Origin: Desulfocapsa sp. | GTDB taxonomy: Bacteria; Desulfobacterota; Desulfobulbia; Desulfobulbales; Desulfocapsaceae | Length of the DNA: 35,033 bases | Assembly (NCBI GenBank): GCA_022712895.1 | Contig: JAFLJS010000069.1 | Coordinates: 1 to 35,033 of the forward strand | Direction: 5' to 3' | Part shown: positions 24,160-33,342 of the stretch, one piece after another | Position numbering within the stretch: the first letter of the stretch is position 1 | Layout: each line of letters begins with the position of its first letter | Notes under the pieces: model-generated | What the model saw: only the letters and a program-made list of their open reading frames with translations | What the model was told of the DNA's origin: nothing | Database searches by the model: none | Position numbers and translations under genes: made by a program

Positions 24160-26994
24160 TCACTTAGGCTGTAAAATTTCTTTCAGATAATAACCGGTGT
24201 AGGAGTCTTTCTCCTCACACAATTCTTCTGGTGTACCGGTGGCCACAATAGTTCCGCCAAGATCCCCGCCTTCCGGCCCCACATCAACCACATAATCGGC
24301 AGTTTTCACCACATCCAGATTATGCTCAATTACAACCACACTGTTGCCGTTATCCACCAGTCTACCCAATACTTTCAGAAGATGCTTTATATCTGCTGGA
24401 TGCAAGCCAGTAGTCGGCTCATCAAGAATATAAAGCGTCTGGCCACTGGCCCTACCTGACAGTTCCTTGGCAAGCTTTACCCGCTGAGCCTCACCGCCTG
24501 ACAGGGTCACCGACGATTGACCAAGACTGATATACGTCAGTCCCACATCAAAGAGGGTTTGCAGACGACTTTTCACAGGAGGAATGTTTTTAAAAAATTC
24601 CAGTGCTTCGACAACGGTCATGGCGAGTACTTCGTGAATATTCTTTCCCCGGTATTTAATTTCCAGAGTATCACGGTTATAACGTTTTCCCTTACAAGCC
24701 TCGCACACCACATAGATGTCAGGGAGGAAATGCATGGCAATCTTGTTCACGCCCTCCCCTTCACACGCCTCACAACGTCCACCTTTCACATTAAAACTAA
24801 ACTGGCCAAGTTTATAGCCACGAAGGCGTGAATCAGGGAGCCGGGCAAACAGTTCACGGATGGGTGTAAAAACACCGGTGTACGTTGCAGGATTTGAGCG
24901 TGGTGTCCTGCCGATTGGGCTCTGATCAATATCAATGATCTTATCAATATGCTGCAAACCGGTGAGTTTTGTTTCCCCAATCTGAATACGTTCAAGTCTG
25001 CGGGCAAGCCCTTCTCTCACTAGTTTAAAGAGCGTTTCAATAACCAGAGAACTTTTTCCGGACCCCGAAACACCGGTGACACAACTCATCACGCCCAAAG
25101 GAAAGGCAACATCCACATGATGCAGATTGTTAGCTACACAATTTTTCAGGCGCAGATATTTTCCTCTCTCCGGCTTTCGTCTCTTTTCAGGAATTTCAAT
25201 GCGCTTGATCCCGGCAAGATAGTTTCCGGTCAAAGATTCTTCACAGGCCAGTAAGCCTTGAACATCACCAGAGTAGACGACCTCTCCACCATTCACCCCG
25301 GCACCAGGCCCCATATCAAGGATATGATCAGCGGTAAGAATGGTATCTGTATCATGCTCAACCACAATCACGCTGTTTCCCATATCGCGCAGTTCAATCA
25401 GAGTATTAATCAACTTCTGATTATCCCGCTGATGGAGTCCAATACTTGGTTCATCAAGGATATACAGCACTCCAGCAAGGCGAGAACCAATTTGCGAAGC
25501 CAGACGAATCCGTTGCGCCTCCCCACCTGACAATGTTCCGGCACGCCGCTCAAGGGACAGATAACCAAGGCCAACATCTTCTAAAAAGGAGAGTCGGTCT
25601 ACAATCTCTTTTAGAATTGGTTCACCAATCTGACGTTCCCGCGCCGTAAAATGTATCACGGGCAACTTTTCCATCAGCTGATCAATGGAAAAGCAGGTAA
25701 GCTCATTGATATTCCATTTACCGATCTTCACAGCCAGTGCTTCCGCTTTCAGGCGAGCGCCACTGCATTTTGGACAAGTCTGTTCATTCATAAACTTGCC
25801 CAGATCCTCCCGAATCATGGAAGACTGAGTCTCTAAAAAACGCCTGCTCAACTGCGGCATCACCCCTTCATAGGGTTTTTCCGTGGACATTTGTCGTCTT
25901 CCCTTTTCATAGTAAAAAGAGATTTCTTCATTTCCTGAGCCATGCAGTAGAATGTGCTGCACGTTCTTTGGAAGTTTAGCAAAGGGTGTGCTCATGGAAA
26001 AAGAATAATGTTTGGCCACAGCACTTAACATCTGACCGGAATAGGTCTTCATTCCACGCCTGCCCCACGGAGCAATTGCACCATTTTTGAGACTGAGCTT
26101 TGGATCAGGCACTATCAACTCTGGATCAAAGTACTGTTTTACTCCAAGTCCACTGCATTCCTCACAGGCACCTTGGGGGTTGTTAAAAGAAAAGAGTTGG
26201 GTGGAGAGCCGGGGCATGGAAATTCCACAACGGTGGCATGCTGCGAACTCACTAAAAAGCTGTTCATCACCACTGTCTGGAAAATGCACAAGAAGAAAAC
26301 CTTCGGTGAGTTTCACCGCAGTTGTTACAGAATCACTGAGCCTGCGACGACCTTTTTCCTTAATGACAATTCTATCAACCACCACTTCGATGGAGTGACG
26401 TTTGTTTTTATCCAGCTCTTGTATGTCATCGGTATGGAGAATATCGCCATCCACCCGAACACGAACAAATCCCTCCTTACGAATGCGCGCCAGTAACTGT
26501 TCATGCCGCCCCTTTTTAGCAGTAACAAGGGGAGCCAGTAAAATTAATTTTGTTCCTTCCGCAAGAGCCGCTAGGTTGTTCACCATATCTTCGATGGACT
26601 GGGAACGGATCTCGTCGCCACATTCAGGGCAATACGGCCTGCCGCAACGGGCAAAAAGCAAGCGCAGATGGTCATAGATCTCCGTTACGGTACCGACTGT
26701 TGAGCGCGGATTTTTTGAGGTGGTTTTCTGTTCGATGGAAACGGCTGGAGATAGGCCTTCAAGAGCATCAACGTCAGGTTTATCCATCTGCCCCAGAAAC
26801 TGCCTGGCATATGTGGAAAGAGATTCAACGTAGCGTCTTTGCCCTTCGGCATAGAGAGTATCAAAGGCCAGGGTTGACTTTCCGGACCCGGACAGACCTG
26901 TGAAAACCACAAGACTGTTTCTCGGGATATCCACATCTATATTTTTCAGATTATGCATCCGTGCGCCACGGACTATCAGACGTTGGGGTTCCAT
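24160..26994 (-). CDS. uvrA: Excinuclease ABC subunit A
   Basis: This 944-residue protein is the damage-recognition ATPase of nucleotide excision repair. It has two ABC modules. The N-terminal Walker A is [20 protein letters not shown], followed by the first zinc module ([23 protein letters not shown]) and the first ABC signature [17 protein letters not shown]. The second module has [11 protein letters not shown], the zinc site CEACEGEGV...CEACKGKRY, the signature [15 protein letters not shown] and a Walker [12 protein letters not shown]. Length is that of family members (about 940). It works with UvrB and UvrC, encoded elsewhere. It is followed by the cupin-M48 pair on the same strand, with a 26-base gap. 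Confidence 0.98.
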   Translation of the reverse strand: MEPQRLIVRGARMHNLKNIDVDIPRNSLVVFTGLSGSGKSTLAFDTLYAEGQRRYVESLSTYARQFLGQMDKPDVDALEGLSPAVSIEQKTTSKNPRSTVGTVTEIYDHLRLLFARCGRPYCPECGDEIRSQSIEDMVNNLAALAEGTKLILLAPLVTAKKGRHEQLLARIRKEGFVRVRVDGDILHTDDIQELDKNKRHSIEVVVDRIVIKEKGRRRLSDSVTTAVKLTEGFLLVHFPDSGDEQLFSEFAACHRCGISMPRLSTQLFSFNNPQGACEECSGLGVKQYFDPELIVPDPKLSLKNGAIAPWGRRGMKTYSGQMLSAVAKHYSFSMSTPFAKLPKNVQHILLHGSGNEEISFYYEKGRRQMSTEKPYEGVMPQLSRRFLETQSSMIREDLGKFMNEQTCPKCSGARLKAEALAVKIGKWNINELTCFSIDQLMEKLPVIHFTARERQIGEPILKEIVDRLSFLEDVGLGYLSLERRAGTLSGGEAQRIRLASQIGSRLAGVLYILDEPSIGLHQRDNQKLINTLIELRDMGNSVIVVEHDTDTILTADHILDMGPGAGVNGGEVVYSGDVQGLLACEESLTGNYLAGIKRIEIPEKRRKPERGKYLRLKNCVANNLHHVDVAFPLGVMSCVTGVSGSGKSSLVIETLFKLVREGLARRLERIQIGETKLTGLQHIDKIIDIDQSPIGRTPRSNPATYTGVFTPIRELFARLPDSRLRGYKLGQFSFNVKGGRCEACEGEGVNKIAMHFLPDIYVVCEACKGKRYNRDTLEIKYRGKNIHEVLAMTVVEALEFFKNIPPVKSRLQTLFDVGLTYISLGQSSVTLSGGEAQRVKLAKELSGRASGQTLYILDEPTTGLHPADIKHLLKVLGRLVDNGNSVVVIEHNLDVVKTADYVVDVGPEGGDLGGTIVATGTPEELCEEKDSYTGYYLKEILQPK

Positions 26995-27005
26995 AATATA
27001 GCCTT

Positions 27006-27422
27006 TTAAATGCTTCCCATATTTTGGTGGTCAACCTTAATACAACGATCCATAATAACCTGAAGCCCAGCCTTCTCAGCTAAGTCCGCAGCTTCCTGAT
27101 TAACGATACCCTGTTGCATCCAGATCACTTTTGCCTGAATTGCAATGGCCGCCTCAACAACGGACAATACATCTTCACTCTTCCTGAAAATATCCACAAT
27201 ATCGATCTTCTCAGGAAGAGACGCCAGATCTGGATAGGACGTGTGACCTAAAATCTCATCCACGCCTGGATTCACGGGATACACGTTATACCCGGCATCA
27301 ATCAGGTACTTCCCCACCATATAACTTGGCCTGTTCTCTTTTGGCGAGAAACCGACCACCGCAATACTACTGGAGGAACGTAATATATCATTTACGGGTA
27401 AAACGGGTGATATTTCGAACAT
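27006..27422 (-). CDS. CoA-binding domain protein (YccU-like)
   Basis: This 138-residue protein has the CoA-binding Rossmann fold seen in the N-terminus of succinyl-CoA ligase alpha: SIAVVGFSPKENRPSYMVGK (nucleotide loop), YNVYPVNPGVDEILGHTSYP, and the late IWMQQGIVNQEAADLAEKAG with a final VIMDRCIKVDH. Such single-domain proteins (E. coli YccU) bind CoA or acyl-CoA; their role is unknown. I set the start at ATG 27422 because AGGTG lies just upstream; a GTG at 27431 would add three residues. It lies 11 bases upstream of uvrA and is probably co-transcribed with it. Confidence 0.9.
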   Translation of the reverse strand: MFEISPVLPVNDILRSSSSIAVVGFSPKENRPSYMVGKYLIDAGYNVYPVNPGVDEILGHTSYPDLASLPEKIDIVDIFRKSEDVLSVVEAAIAIQAKVIWMQQGIVNQEAADLAEKAGLQVIMDRCIKVDHQNMGSI

Positions 27423-27489
27423 AAGTAACACCTAAAAAAATATTTTCATTCTTATTTCAAGACGTTCCGCAACATCAGAAAAAAAATAA

Positions 27490-27518
27490 TTTACCATCGT
27501 TCTCAGGTATGGTAAAAT
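27490..27518 (+). promoter_or_regulatory. Sigma70-type promoter for glyQ
   Basis: TTTACC (27490-27495) and TAAAAT (27513-27518) are 17 bases apart. They match four of six and five of six consensus bases. An inverted repeat TTACCAT/ATGGTAA overlaps the pair and could be an operator. Transcription would start near 27525, about 115 bases upstream of glyQ. Confidence 0.55.
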
Positions 27519-27640
27519 GATGAATTGACCTTTTCTTTTTTCTTGAGCATCCTGCGTAGTACAAGAAAAACCAGAGAACAGAATGTGAAAGTAATCAGGA
27601 TAGAACAAAAATCAACCTTTCGTCATCACAGGAACATTGA

Positions 27641-28522
27641 ATGAATTTTCAGGATATCATTTTTGAGCTGAACCAATACTGGGCCGATCAAGGCTGTGTC
27701 ATCCAGCAGCCTTACGATATGGAAGTAGGAGCCGGTACATTTCACCCAGCCACCCTGCTTCGATCTCTGGGGCCTGAACCTTGGAAAGCTGCATATGTAC
27801 AACCCTCCAGACGACCCACCGATGGCCGTTACGGAAAAAATCCCAATCGTCTCCAGCATTATTATCAGTATCAGGTTGTCCTCAAACCTTCTCCCATCGA
27901 AGTACAGGAACTCTATCTTGGCAGCCTGAAACGTTTTGGCTTGGATCTTCTTGAGCACGATATCCGTTTTGTGGAAGATGACTGGGAATCCCCCACCCTC
28001 GGCGCCTGGGGACTGGGCTGGGAAGTATGGCTGGATGGTATGGAAATCACACAATTCACTTATTTCCAACAGGCTGGCTCAATCGACCTGGCCCCCACAA
28101 CAGTGGAAATCACCTACGGATTGGAACGAATCGCCATGTATCTACAAGGTGTTGATTCAGTTTACGATATTGCCTGGAACGATTCTGTCAGTTACGGAGA
28201 TATCTTCCATCGGGCTGAAGTTGAGTTTTCAACTTTTAATTTTGAAGAAGCAAATGTTGAAGAGATGATTACACTCTTTAACACTTGCGAGGCAGAAGGC
28301 ATAAGACTTGTGGACAAGGGATTAATCCTACCCGCATACGACTACTGTCTGAAATGTTCCCACACTTTTAACCTGCTTGATGCAAGAAAAGCAATCAGTG
28401 TGGCGGAACGAACACGCTATATAGGAAGAATCAGAAATATTGCCAGAAAAGTGGCCAGCGGGTATGTGGCCCAGCGGGAAGAGATGGGGCATCCCCTTCT
28501 CAAGGAGACCGAAAAAGCGTAA
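27641..28522 (+). CDS. glyQ: Glycine--tRNA ligase alpha subunit
   Basis: This 293-residue protein is the catalytic alpha subunit of the bacterial (alpha2beta2) glycyl-tRNA synthetase. Motifs include [20 protein letters not shown] near the start, [19 protein letters not shown] (class II motif 2 region), [25 protein letters not shown] and the motif-3-like [13 protein letters not shown]. Length matches other GlyQ proteins (about 290-305). In most bacteria glyS, the beta subunit, follows directly; here a convergent selC tRNA follows instead, and glyS is not in the window. A sigma70-type promoter precedes the gene. Confidence 0.97.
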   Translation: MNFQDIIFELNQYWADQGCVIQQPYDMEVGAGTFHPATLLRSLGPEPWKAAYVQPSRRPTDGRYGKNPNRLQHYYQYQVVLKPSPIEVQELYLGSLKRFGLDLLEHDIRFVEDDWESPTLGAWGLGWEVWLDGMEITQFTYFQQAGSIDLAPTTVEITYGLERIAMYLQGVDSVYDIAWNDSVSYGDIFHRAEVEFSTFNFEEANVEEMITLFNTCEAEGIRLVDKGLILPAYDYCLKCSHTFNLLDARKAISVAERTRYIGRIRNIARKVASGYVAQREEMGHPLLKETEKA

Positions 28523-28524
28523 AT

Positions 28525-28622
28525 TGGCGGAAGTGCATGGGAATCGAACCCACCTAGCGAGTTATTAACCCGCTACACCGGATTTGAAGTCCGGGAGCGC
28601 CACCAGGGCACTATCCACTTCC
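28525..28622 (-). tRNA. selC: tRNA-Sec (UCA), selC
   Basis: This 98-base tRNA reads 5' GGAAGTGG...CACTTCCGCCA 3' on the minus strand. It has a long acceptor stem, a very long variable arm and the anticodon UCA in the loop ACTTCAAATC, all diagnostic of selenocysteine tRNA. The CCA end is encoded. The eighth acceptor pair looks imperfect (G opposite G). It decodes UGA with SelB and a SECIS element; the window's own thioredoxin-like gene has such a UGA. selC genes are also classic integration sites, but no integrase is visible here. Confidence 0.96.
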
Positions 28623-28637
28623 ACAACAAGATAACTA

Positions 28638-28666
28638 ATTGTAATAACAATTCCAGCGGATGACAA
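28638..28666 (-). promoter_or_regulatory. Promoter of selC
   Basis: On the minus strand TTGTCA (28661-28666) and TACAAT (28638-28643) are 17 bases apart, matching five of six -35 and five of six -10 bases. Transcription would start about 8 bases before the tRNA 5' end. Confidence 0.65.
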
Positions 28667-28749
28667 CTTTTTTTAAGTGTTTTTCCAATCACAACGATCG
28701 TAGAACTTGAACGATTCACTTCTTGTAAGGGATAAAAAACTACATTATT

Positions 28750-29109
28750 ATGCAGTGTCAACGACTTCTGAAACAGACTAAAGCATGGTACGTCCATGTA
28801 ACTAATGAAACCATGGCTCCGGCCCGAATGATTTCTTTCATCAAAGACCATGCCGCAGAGTGTGATATCTGCCTGGAAGATCCTGATCTTGAAGAAGAGA
28901 TTGAGAAAATCACCGAAATGATTCTTCCCGAATCCAAAATTCCAAAAGCTGTTCGTATGCAACAGGAACAGGAGGAAATGGAAAAACAGGCCGCGGAAAG
29001 AGCTGAGGAAGTGACCGAGGAAGAGGATGAAGAAGATAATGATGATGACGATGATGACGATGATGATGAGGATGCCGTTGAGACCAATACGGAAGATCTT
29101 ATAGATTGA
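28750..29109 (+). CDS. Conserved hypothetical protein with poly-Asp tail
   Basis: This 119-residue protein has a folded N-terminus (WYVHVTNETMAPARMISFI, then a CDIC pair) and an acidic C-terminus with a run of nine Asp within a 25-residue acidic stretch. The GAT/GAC repeat could change length by slippage. I do not recognise a family. The ribosome binding site is weak (AAGGG about 20 bases upstream), so the start is uncertain. The Cys-x-x-Cys hints at a metal site. There is no signal peptide. It lies between selC and the divergent-strand RluA fusion gene. Confidence 0.65.
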   Translation: MQCQRLLKQTKAWYVHVTNETMAPARMISFIKDHAAECDICLEDPDLEEEIEKITEMILPESKIPKAVRMQQEQEEMEKQAAERAEEVTEEEDEEDNDDDDDDDDDEDAVETNTEDLID

Positions 29110-29141
29110 TTACCACGACATTCGACTTCTCGACATATGTG

Positions 29142-30674
29142 CTATTTCACACACCAGTAAATCCGCACGTGAGAGGGTTGTCCAGACACCTGCGGAAAGT
29201 CCAGCGCCGGGTTCAGCCTAAGAACCTGTGCAAAGTGAACACATAAGGAGTCATAGTAAAATGACTCCAAACCGGCTTGGTGATTGTTGGAAAACAGTGC
29301 CACCCCACCCGGAGCGGTTATTTCACTGATATGTCGCACCAGCTCCGGCCATTCTTTCTCCACATGAAAACTCTTCCCCTTACCTGCAGAGGCAAAAACG
29401 GGAGGATCACAAATTATCAGATCAAATAGAAGATAGTCGTCAGGGTCTTTCTGTTTTTTCCGGAGTTGCCTGGCCAGCCACTTACGAACATCTTCTTTAA
29501 TAAATTTTGCATTCCCTGCAGCTGCCAGCTGATTTACAGCAACATTTTCCCGCCCACGGTTGAGACATCCAGCCGCAAGATCAACAGAAAAGACAACCTC
29601 TGCGCCAGCGGCCAATGCGTACACTGAGAAGGAGCAGGTGAAAGCAAACAGATTAGCCACCCGTTTTCCCTTCGCAATTCCTGCTATTCTGCTGCGAGAA
29701 TCACGATGATCAAGAAAAAGCCCCACATGTTGCCTGTCATTTAAGCGTACGCCAAAAAATAAATCATGTTCACTGACCAAAAAAGAGTCAGGAGTTTTCT
29801 CTCCCCAACTGGCAATATCTGCAAAGAGTTTCCGCTTGTGCGGATCACGCAGGTTTGTTTTAACCACTCCTCCCCGAACGGAGCAAAGTGAAGCAAGTGA
29901 GGTCAACAATGCATCCACTCTCTCTAAAAGCTGCTTTGCCGGTAAAGACTCATCAAACCCGGTCACACAGAGCCACTCACCGTACTTATCAACTACCATA
30001 TCCTCTGTGGGATACTCGCCACGGTGAATCAACCGACAGCAGTCGCTTACTGTCGCCAGAAACGGGTATCGTTTTTCGGCAAGGGCCAGCCCTGTCCCTT
30101 CAGGAGTGATTCCATCCAGGCACGTTACAAACCAAACAGGAAGATCCGTCTTGAGTACCTGATCAATTCCCGGCCACTGTAGCTCTCCACAATGTAGAGA
30201 TAACCTGCAAAAGCGGTCTCCGCCATACTCCGCATCACCTAAAAGAGGAACACCCGATGCAGCTGCATGACGCCTGACCTGATGCGTTCGCCCACGATGA
30301 ATGGTGGCTTTATAGAGGCAATAAGCAGATCCTTCCTCAATTTTTTCAAAGCGTGTTTGACATGCTTTACCATCCAGGGCAAGCGTACAGATCCATTCGG
30401 ACTTACCACCTCTTCCTGCAAGAAAAAAATATGTTTTCCGAGCGCGCTCTTTTTCATGAATGATCTGTGCAGTAGCCACTGACACAGCATTAAGGGCAAA
30501 GGCCAGTAATCCACTCGTTCCCTTATCCAGGCGTGAACAGATATGCACATGTTCATCGTGATGCAATGCCAACCATTCCACCAGCCCAAGATCTCCCTTG
30601 TGGGCACTGTGGGTAGAGATACCCGATGGCTTCTCAACAACAAGCCAGTTTTTATCTTTGTAGAGATATTTCAT
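29142..30674 (-). CDS. Fusion of RluA-type pseudouridine synthase and RlmI-like methyltransferase
   Basis: This 510-residue protein joins two RNA-modification modules. Residues 1-200 are an RluA-family pseudouridine synthase, with the catalytic HICSRLDKGTSGLLAF (Asp50) and the late GRTHQVRRHAAASGVPLLGD. From about residue 300 to the end is a class I SAM methyltransferase with the motif I region NLFAFTCSFSVYALAAGAEV and the catalytic DPPVFA (Asp423), typical of RlmI/RlmK-like rRNA cytosine/guanine C5/N7 enzymes. The two halves would modify uridine and a nearby base in the same RNA, probably 23S rRNA. I have seen no member with known substrate. The start ATG follows AAAGAT and the gene stands alone. 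Confidence 0.88.
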   Translation of the reverse strand: MKYLYKDKNWLVVEKPSGISTHSAHKGDLGLVEWLALHHDEHVHICSRLDKGTSGLLAFALNAVSVATAQIIHEKERARKTYFFLAGRGGKSEWICTLALDGKACQTRFEKIEEGSAYCLYKATIHRGRTHQVRRHAAASGVPLLGDAEYGGDRFCRLSLHCGELQWPGIDQVLKTDLPVWFVTCLDGITPEGTGLALAEKRYPFLATVSDCCRLIHRGEYPTEDMVVDKYGEWLCVTGFDESLPAKQLLERVDALLTSLASLCSVRGGVVKTNLRDPHKRKLFADIASWGEKTPDSFLVSEHDLFFGVRLNDRQHVGLFLDHRDSRSRIAGIAKGKRVANLFAFTCSFSVYALAAGAEVVFSVDLAAGCLNRGRENVAVNQLAAAGNAKFIKEDVRKWLARQLRKKQKDPDDYLLFDLIICDPPVFASAGKGKSFHVEKEWPELVRHISEITAPGGVALFSNNHQAGLESFYYDSLCVHFAQVLRLNPALDFPQVSGQPSHVRIYWCVK

Positions 30675-30737
30675 GGTTCATGTACAATTAGGTACATATT
30701 TCTCCGCTGCACTGGCCTATTTATGACCCGAAGCAAC

Positions 30738-30980
30738 TCAATGTTTTTTCGTAGAAGTCGCGTTGTTGATCCATAGATTATCCTGATGAAGGATCATTTC
30801 TTTTGCTGAAATTTTCGCGCTGTCTCCAAAACCAGGCGAATCAAGAACAAATTCTAAATATTCGATAAATTCGGCTTTTCCAAGTTGAGAAGAGATCACT
30901 CCAAGTAATATTTCAATTTGTCCCTTTTGGATAAGCAACATTGCTTCTATGGTCACAAGCCTGTCATTGAGCTCTGACAT
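30738..30980 (-). CDS. Small hypothetical protein
   Basis: This 80-residue protein starts MSELNDRLVTIEAMLLIQKG and has mostly helical sequence with no motif, signal or membrane segment that I recognise. A purine-rich GGAACGGG site lies before the ATG. It stands between the RluA fusion and the second MITE-like repeat. The even codon use and a plausible start support it as a gene, but function is unknown. Confidence 0.55.
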   Translation of the reverse strand: MSELNDRLVTIEAMLLIQKGQIEILLGVISSQLGKAEFIEYLEFVLDSPGFGDSAKISAKEMILHQDNLWINNATSTKKH

Positions 30981-31015
30981 TTTTCCCGTTCCTTCTTGTT
31001 AACTTTTTCAGTGTT

Positions 31016-31090
31016 TGATGGCGTCGTATTTATGCCCGTAGTTAGGGTGAAAACTCTCCATCTAAATTCTGGGTTTTTACGAGTTTATCA
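31016..31090. repeat. MITE-like repeat element, copy 2
   Basis: This 75-base copy runs TGATGGCGTCGTA...CGAGTTTATCA and its ends match those of the element at 11677-11853 in inverted orientation. It is flanked by TCAGTGTTT at 31008-31016 and 31088-31096, a 9-bp direct repeat that looks like a target duplication. It shares internal blocks with copy 1 but lacks that copy's central inverted repeat. Confidence 0.6.
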
Positions 31091-31101
31091 GTGTTTATTT
31101 T

Positions 31102-31581
31102 TCACGTAAATGCACTAAACATCTCACTTGCAGCATAGACTCGTCCATGCTTACCATCAACAAATTCCCATAGATTAAATCCTGTGCCAATTGTCTCCCA
31201 TACAGGTGGGGGCTTCAGGTATAGTCCGCCCTGATCAATCATATGTCTACGATCACTTGCAAAATGCCTGACATACTGATCTGCCTCCACGACACAGAAT
31301 ACGGGTTCTTCGGTTGGTGGAAATGATTCAGCAAGATATGTTTCAACAGGACAGGGGGAAGGAAGAAGAGTATCAAGATCAGCAATCTTCCAGCCACTAT
31401 CTTCTAACAAAAGCACAACATGATAATCCCAATGAACCAACCCACCTGCCCTTTGATGCTGTATCGCGACACACCTGCTTTTATTTGAGATGAAAACCAC
31501 TTTTCTTGTCTGCGACAGCAAAGATTTCTCCTGGCAGAGATGCCAGATATTCTCTTCGCAATAGTAAGGGCAGTATTTCAT
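31102..31581 (-). CDS. Protein N-terminal glutamine amidohydrolase (NTAQ1-like)
   Basis: This 159-residue protein closely resembles eukaryotic NTAQ1, which deamidates N-terminal glutamine to glutamate in the Arg/N-degron pathway. Landmarks match in order: YYCEENIWHLC with catalytic Cys8, VHWDYHVVLLLE with His54 in WDYH, IADLDTLLPSPCP with Asp70, and later FASDRRHM and KPPPVWETI. The His-Asp spacing of 16 residues equals that of human NTAQ1 (His81, Asp97), whose triad is Cys28-His81-Asp97. The small size, about 45 residues shorter than the human protein, is due mostly to a shorter C-terminus. Bacterial members are sparse. The function in bacteria is unknown. It could feed the bacterial Leu/N-degron route or act on a specific protein. 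Confidence 0.9.
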   Translation of the reverse strand: MKYCPYYCEENIWHLCQEKSLLSQTRKVVFISNKSRCVAIQHQRAGGLVHWDYHVVLLLEDSGWKIADLDTLLPSPCPVETYLAESFPPTEEPVFCVVEADQYVRHFASDRRHMIDQGGLYLKPPPVWETIGTGFNLWEFVDGKHGRVYAASEMFSAFT

Positions 31582-31620
31582 CTTTTTGCAAGGCAGGGAA
31601 AGTGTATAGTTTCAGAATAC

Positions 31621-31642
31621 ACCTGCATTCTTACTTGCAGGT
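31621..31642. repeat. Small inverted repeat upstream of NTAQ1-like gene
   Basis: ACCTGCA (31621-31627) and TGCAGGT (31636-31642) are exact arms around an 8-base spacer, lying just upstream of the NTAQ1-like start at 31581. It could be an operator. Confidence 0.35.
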
Positions 31643-31854
31643 ATGGTAGTAGTATAGCAGTCCTTTTCTTAAAATACATTATGGAATATATGGATTGGTA
31701 CAATAAATCCAGGTCGCAAGAATTTACGCTGGTCACCTTGATAATTCCACCACTGAATAAACTGAGTATCTGGGAGCTTTCTGGAGTGCTAAACTGAGTG
31801 AGGTTTCTGATGTTGTTGACAACAAAAATGCAAGGTAAGGAGTCGAGAAAAAGA

Positions 31855-31887
31855 AAAAGCCAAACACCATGTAAGTGTTCGGCTTTT
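31855..31887 (-). terminator. Intrinsic terminator after tRNA-Pro
   Basis: AAAAGCC (31855-31861) and GGCTTTT (31881-31887) plus AACAC/GTGTT form a 12-bp stem with one mismatch and a 7-base loop. On the minus strand it follows tRNA-Pro and ends in a T-rich tract. A/U ends make it symmetrical enough to work in both directions. Confidence 0.8.
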
Positions 31888-31898
31888 GTACTAAAAAA

Positions 31899-31975
31899 TG
31901 GTCGGGACAGGAGGATTCGAACCTCCGGCTTCCTGCTCCCAAGGCAGGCGCGCTACCAGGCTGCGCTATGCCCCG
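31899..31975 (-). tRNA. tRNA-Pro (UGG)
   Basis: The minus strand folds as a standard 77-base tRNA including an encoded CCA. The 5' CGGGGCA pairs with 3' TGTCCCG, and the anticodon arm CCTGC-CTTGGGA-GCAGG carries UGG. The T-arm loop TTCGAAT is intact. It follows tRNA-Asn in the same transcription direction with a terminator-like hairpin between them. Confidence 0.97.
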
Positions 31976-31994
31976 ACTTATATCAAAATGGGAA

Positions 31995-32028
31995 AAGCCC
32001 GATCTAATCGGTGAAAAAGATCGGGCTT
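31995..32028 (-). terminator. Hairpin between tRNA-Asn and tRNA-Pro
   Basis: AAGCCCGATCT (31995-32005) pairs exactly with AGATCGGGCTT (32018-32028). On the minus strand it lies right after tRNA-Asn, and a short TTTT follows the stem. It may end or process the tRNA-Asn transcript, so tRNA-Pro may need read-through or its own promoter. Confidence 0.65.
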
Positions 32029-32036
32029 GGTATTTT

Positions 32037-32112
32037 TGGCTCCTCGAGCAAGACTCGAACTTGCGACAAGGTGGTTAACAGCCACCTGCTCTACCAACTG
32101 AGCTATCGAGGA
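32037..32112 (-). tRNA. tRNA-Asn (GUU)
   Basis: This is a 76-base tRNA on the minus strand with an encoded CCA. The acceptor TCCTCGA pairs with TCGAGGA, and the anticodon loop CTGTTAA gives GUU. The D-arm (TAGCTCAGTTGGTAGAGCA) and T-arm (GTTCGAGTC) are complete. Confidence 0.97.
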
Positions 32113-33270
32113 ACAACTTCCTCTGCAACCTGTTAAGATTACGTCCGATTTACAGAGAAAACGTACAAAATGATTTCTAACTTATCGATATTACGCTGCT
32201 GAAATCTTGTACTGGCGTGACTATAATCTCACCCGTTTTTACTGTCAATATCTTTTTACGGATTACGCTTCAATTAATTCATTTTACACTTTTTTTGATA
32301 TTGATAAAAGAAAAACATCTCAAATATTTTGATCAGCCCCTGCGTATTATTGAATAGTGCTTTACGGCATGTACTAACTCATCTCTTAGCAATCTGGTAT
32401 TGAAGTTTTTTATCAAGCCAGATAAAGATCTGGCTTCCCATTTTTAGCTATTTTTCATATGCCCATTTCATAAATGATTCAATGGGATTTTTACTCCAGA
32501 GATAGTGCATCAATGATTTTGCTCTGCATACCTACGGATAGATATTGATTACAGCGAGCAAACATTCCTTTGAAATACAGTCACTTACAACCTTACTTAT
32601 CTCATGCTTTATCTGCAATCCTTTATTTTTTTAAGCATTTTTCTGATCTCCTCCGCCACTAATCAGTATATATGCGAAAATATAGTTGCTAAAAGTCCCT
32701 GCCCTCTGATAGGATCGTAACTAGCAGCAAATAAAGCTTTTATTTCGTTCAGAGAGCAAAAAAAGAGCTGGGAAACTTGAAATCATTGAGTCTTTGCTGC
32801 GTCTGATCAAAACGCTACCAAATCTTTCTTCACACTTGGGGAGATGGTTTTCTGCACCTTTTCTGCGCTCGAACCATTTGCCATTTCTTTCGAAATAACT
32901 CTGCTAATGGTGCATTTTGTAAAACCTTTAGCTTTAGCCTAAAGTTCCAGGGGCGGCATACTTACTCACGAAAAATGACAATTACATACACTGCCTTCCG
33001 AAATACTCTAAACAGTCGACTTAGATATGGATGTTCTTTTCACGGATACCAATGCCATTGTTGTCGCCCATGAAAGCTACATTGCTTTAAACGATGCCAC
33101 CTTCTGCGGCAAAACAGGATCACCAAAGCCCTTCAAGGCAAGCTATCTATACAATAACTATAGAGGCATTAAGTTTGGATATCATATTATACAGATTGGA
33201 TACTAATGTGCTGTTGGGGAATACTCAGACCCTGTTCTTTTTATGGAACAAATAAGGGAACAAAGAATAG
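32113..33270. other. Gene-poor region between tRNA-Asn and hydrolase gene
   Basis: This stretch of more than 1.1 kb has no convincing gene. It holds the tRNA promoter at 32220-32248 and a hairpin AAGCCAGAT/ATCTGGCTT at 32415-32436 followed by a short T-run on the plus strand. An open frame of 59 codons at 33027-33206 (MDVLFTDTNAIVVAHESY...) has no ribosome binding site or recognised family. The rest looks like decayed sequence, which fits an accessory-region boundary near tRNA genes. Confidence 0.5.
32220..32248 (-). promoter_or_regulatory. Near-consensus sigma70 promoter for the tRNA genes
   Basis: On the minus strand TTGACA (32243-32248) and TATAGT (32220-32225) are separated by exactly 17 bases. 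This is a perfect -35 and a five-of-six -10, typical of strong stable-RNA promoters. A precursor of about 100 bases would precede tRNA-Asn. Confidence 0.85.
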
Positions 33271-33342
33271 ATACTATTTATAACAAACCGATTTCCAAAA
33301 CAGAGTATACGGACCAGCATTGGGCGAAATTTCGATTTTGAT

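Noticed and set aside
33027-33206. 59-codon plus-strand open frame in the gene-poor region
   Set aside because: No ribosome binding site, no recognisable family and decayed surroundings.
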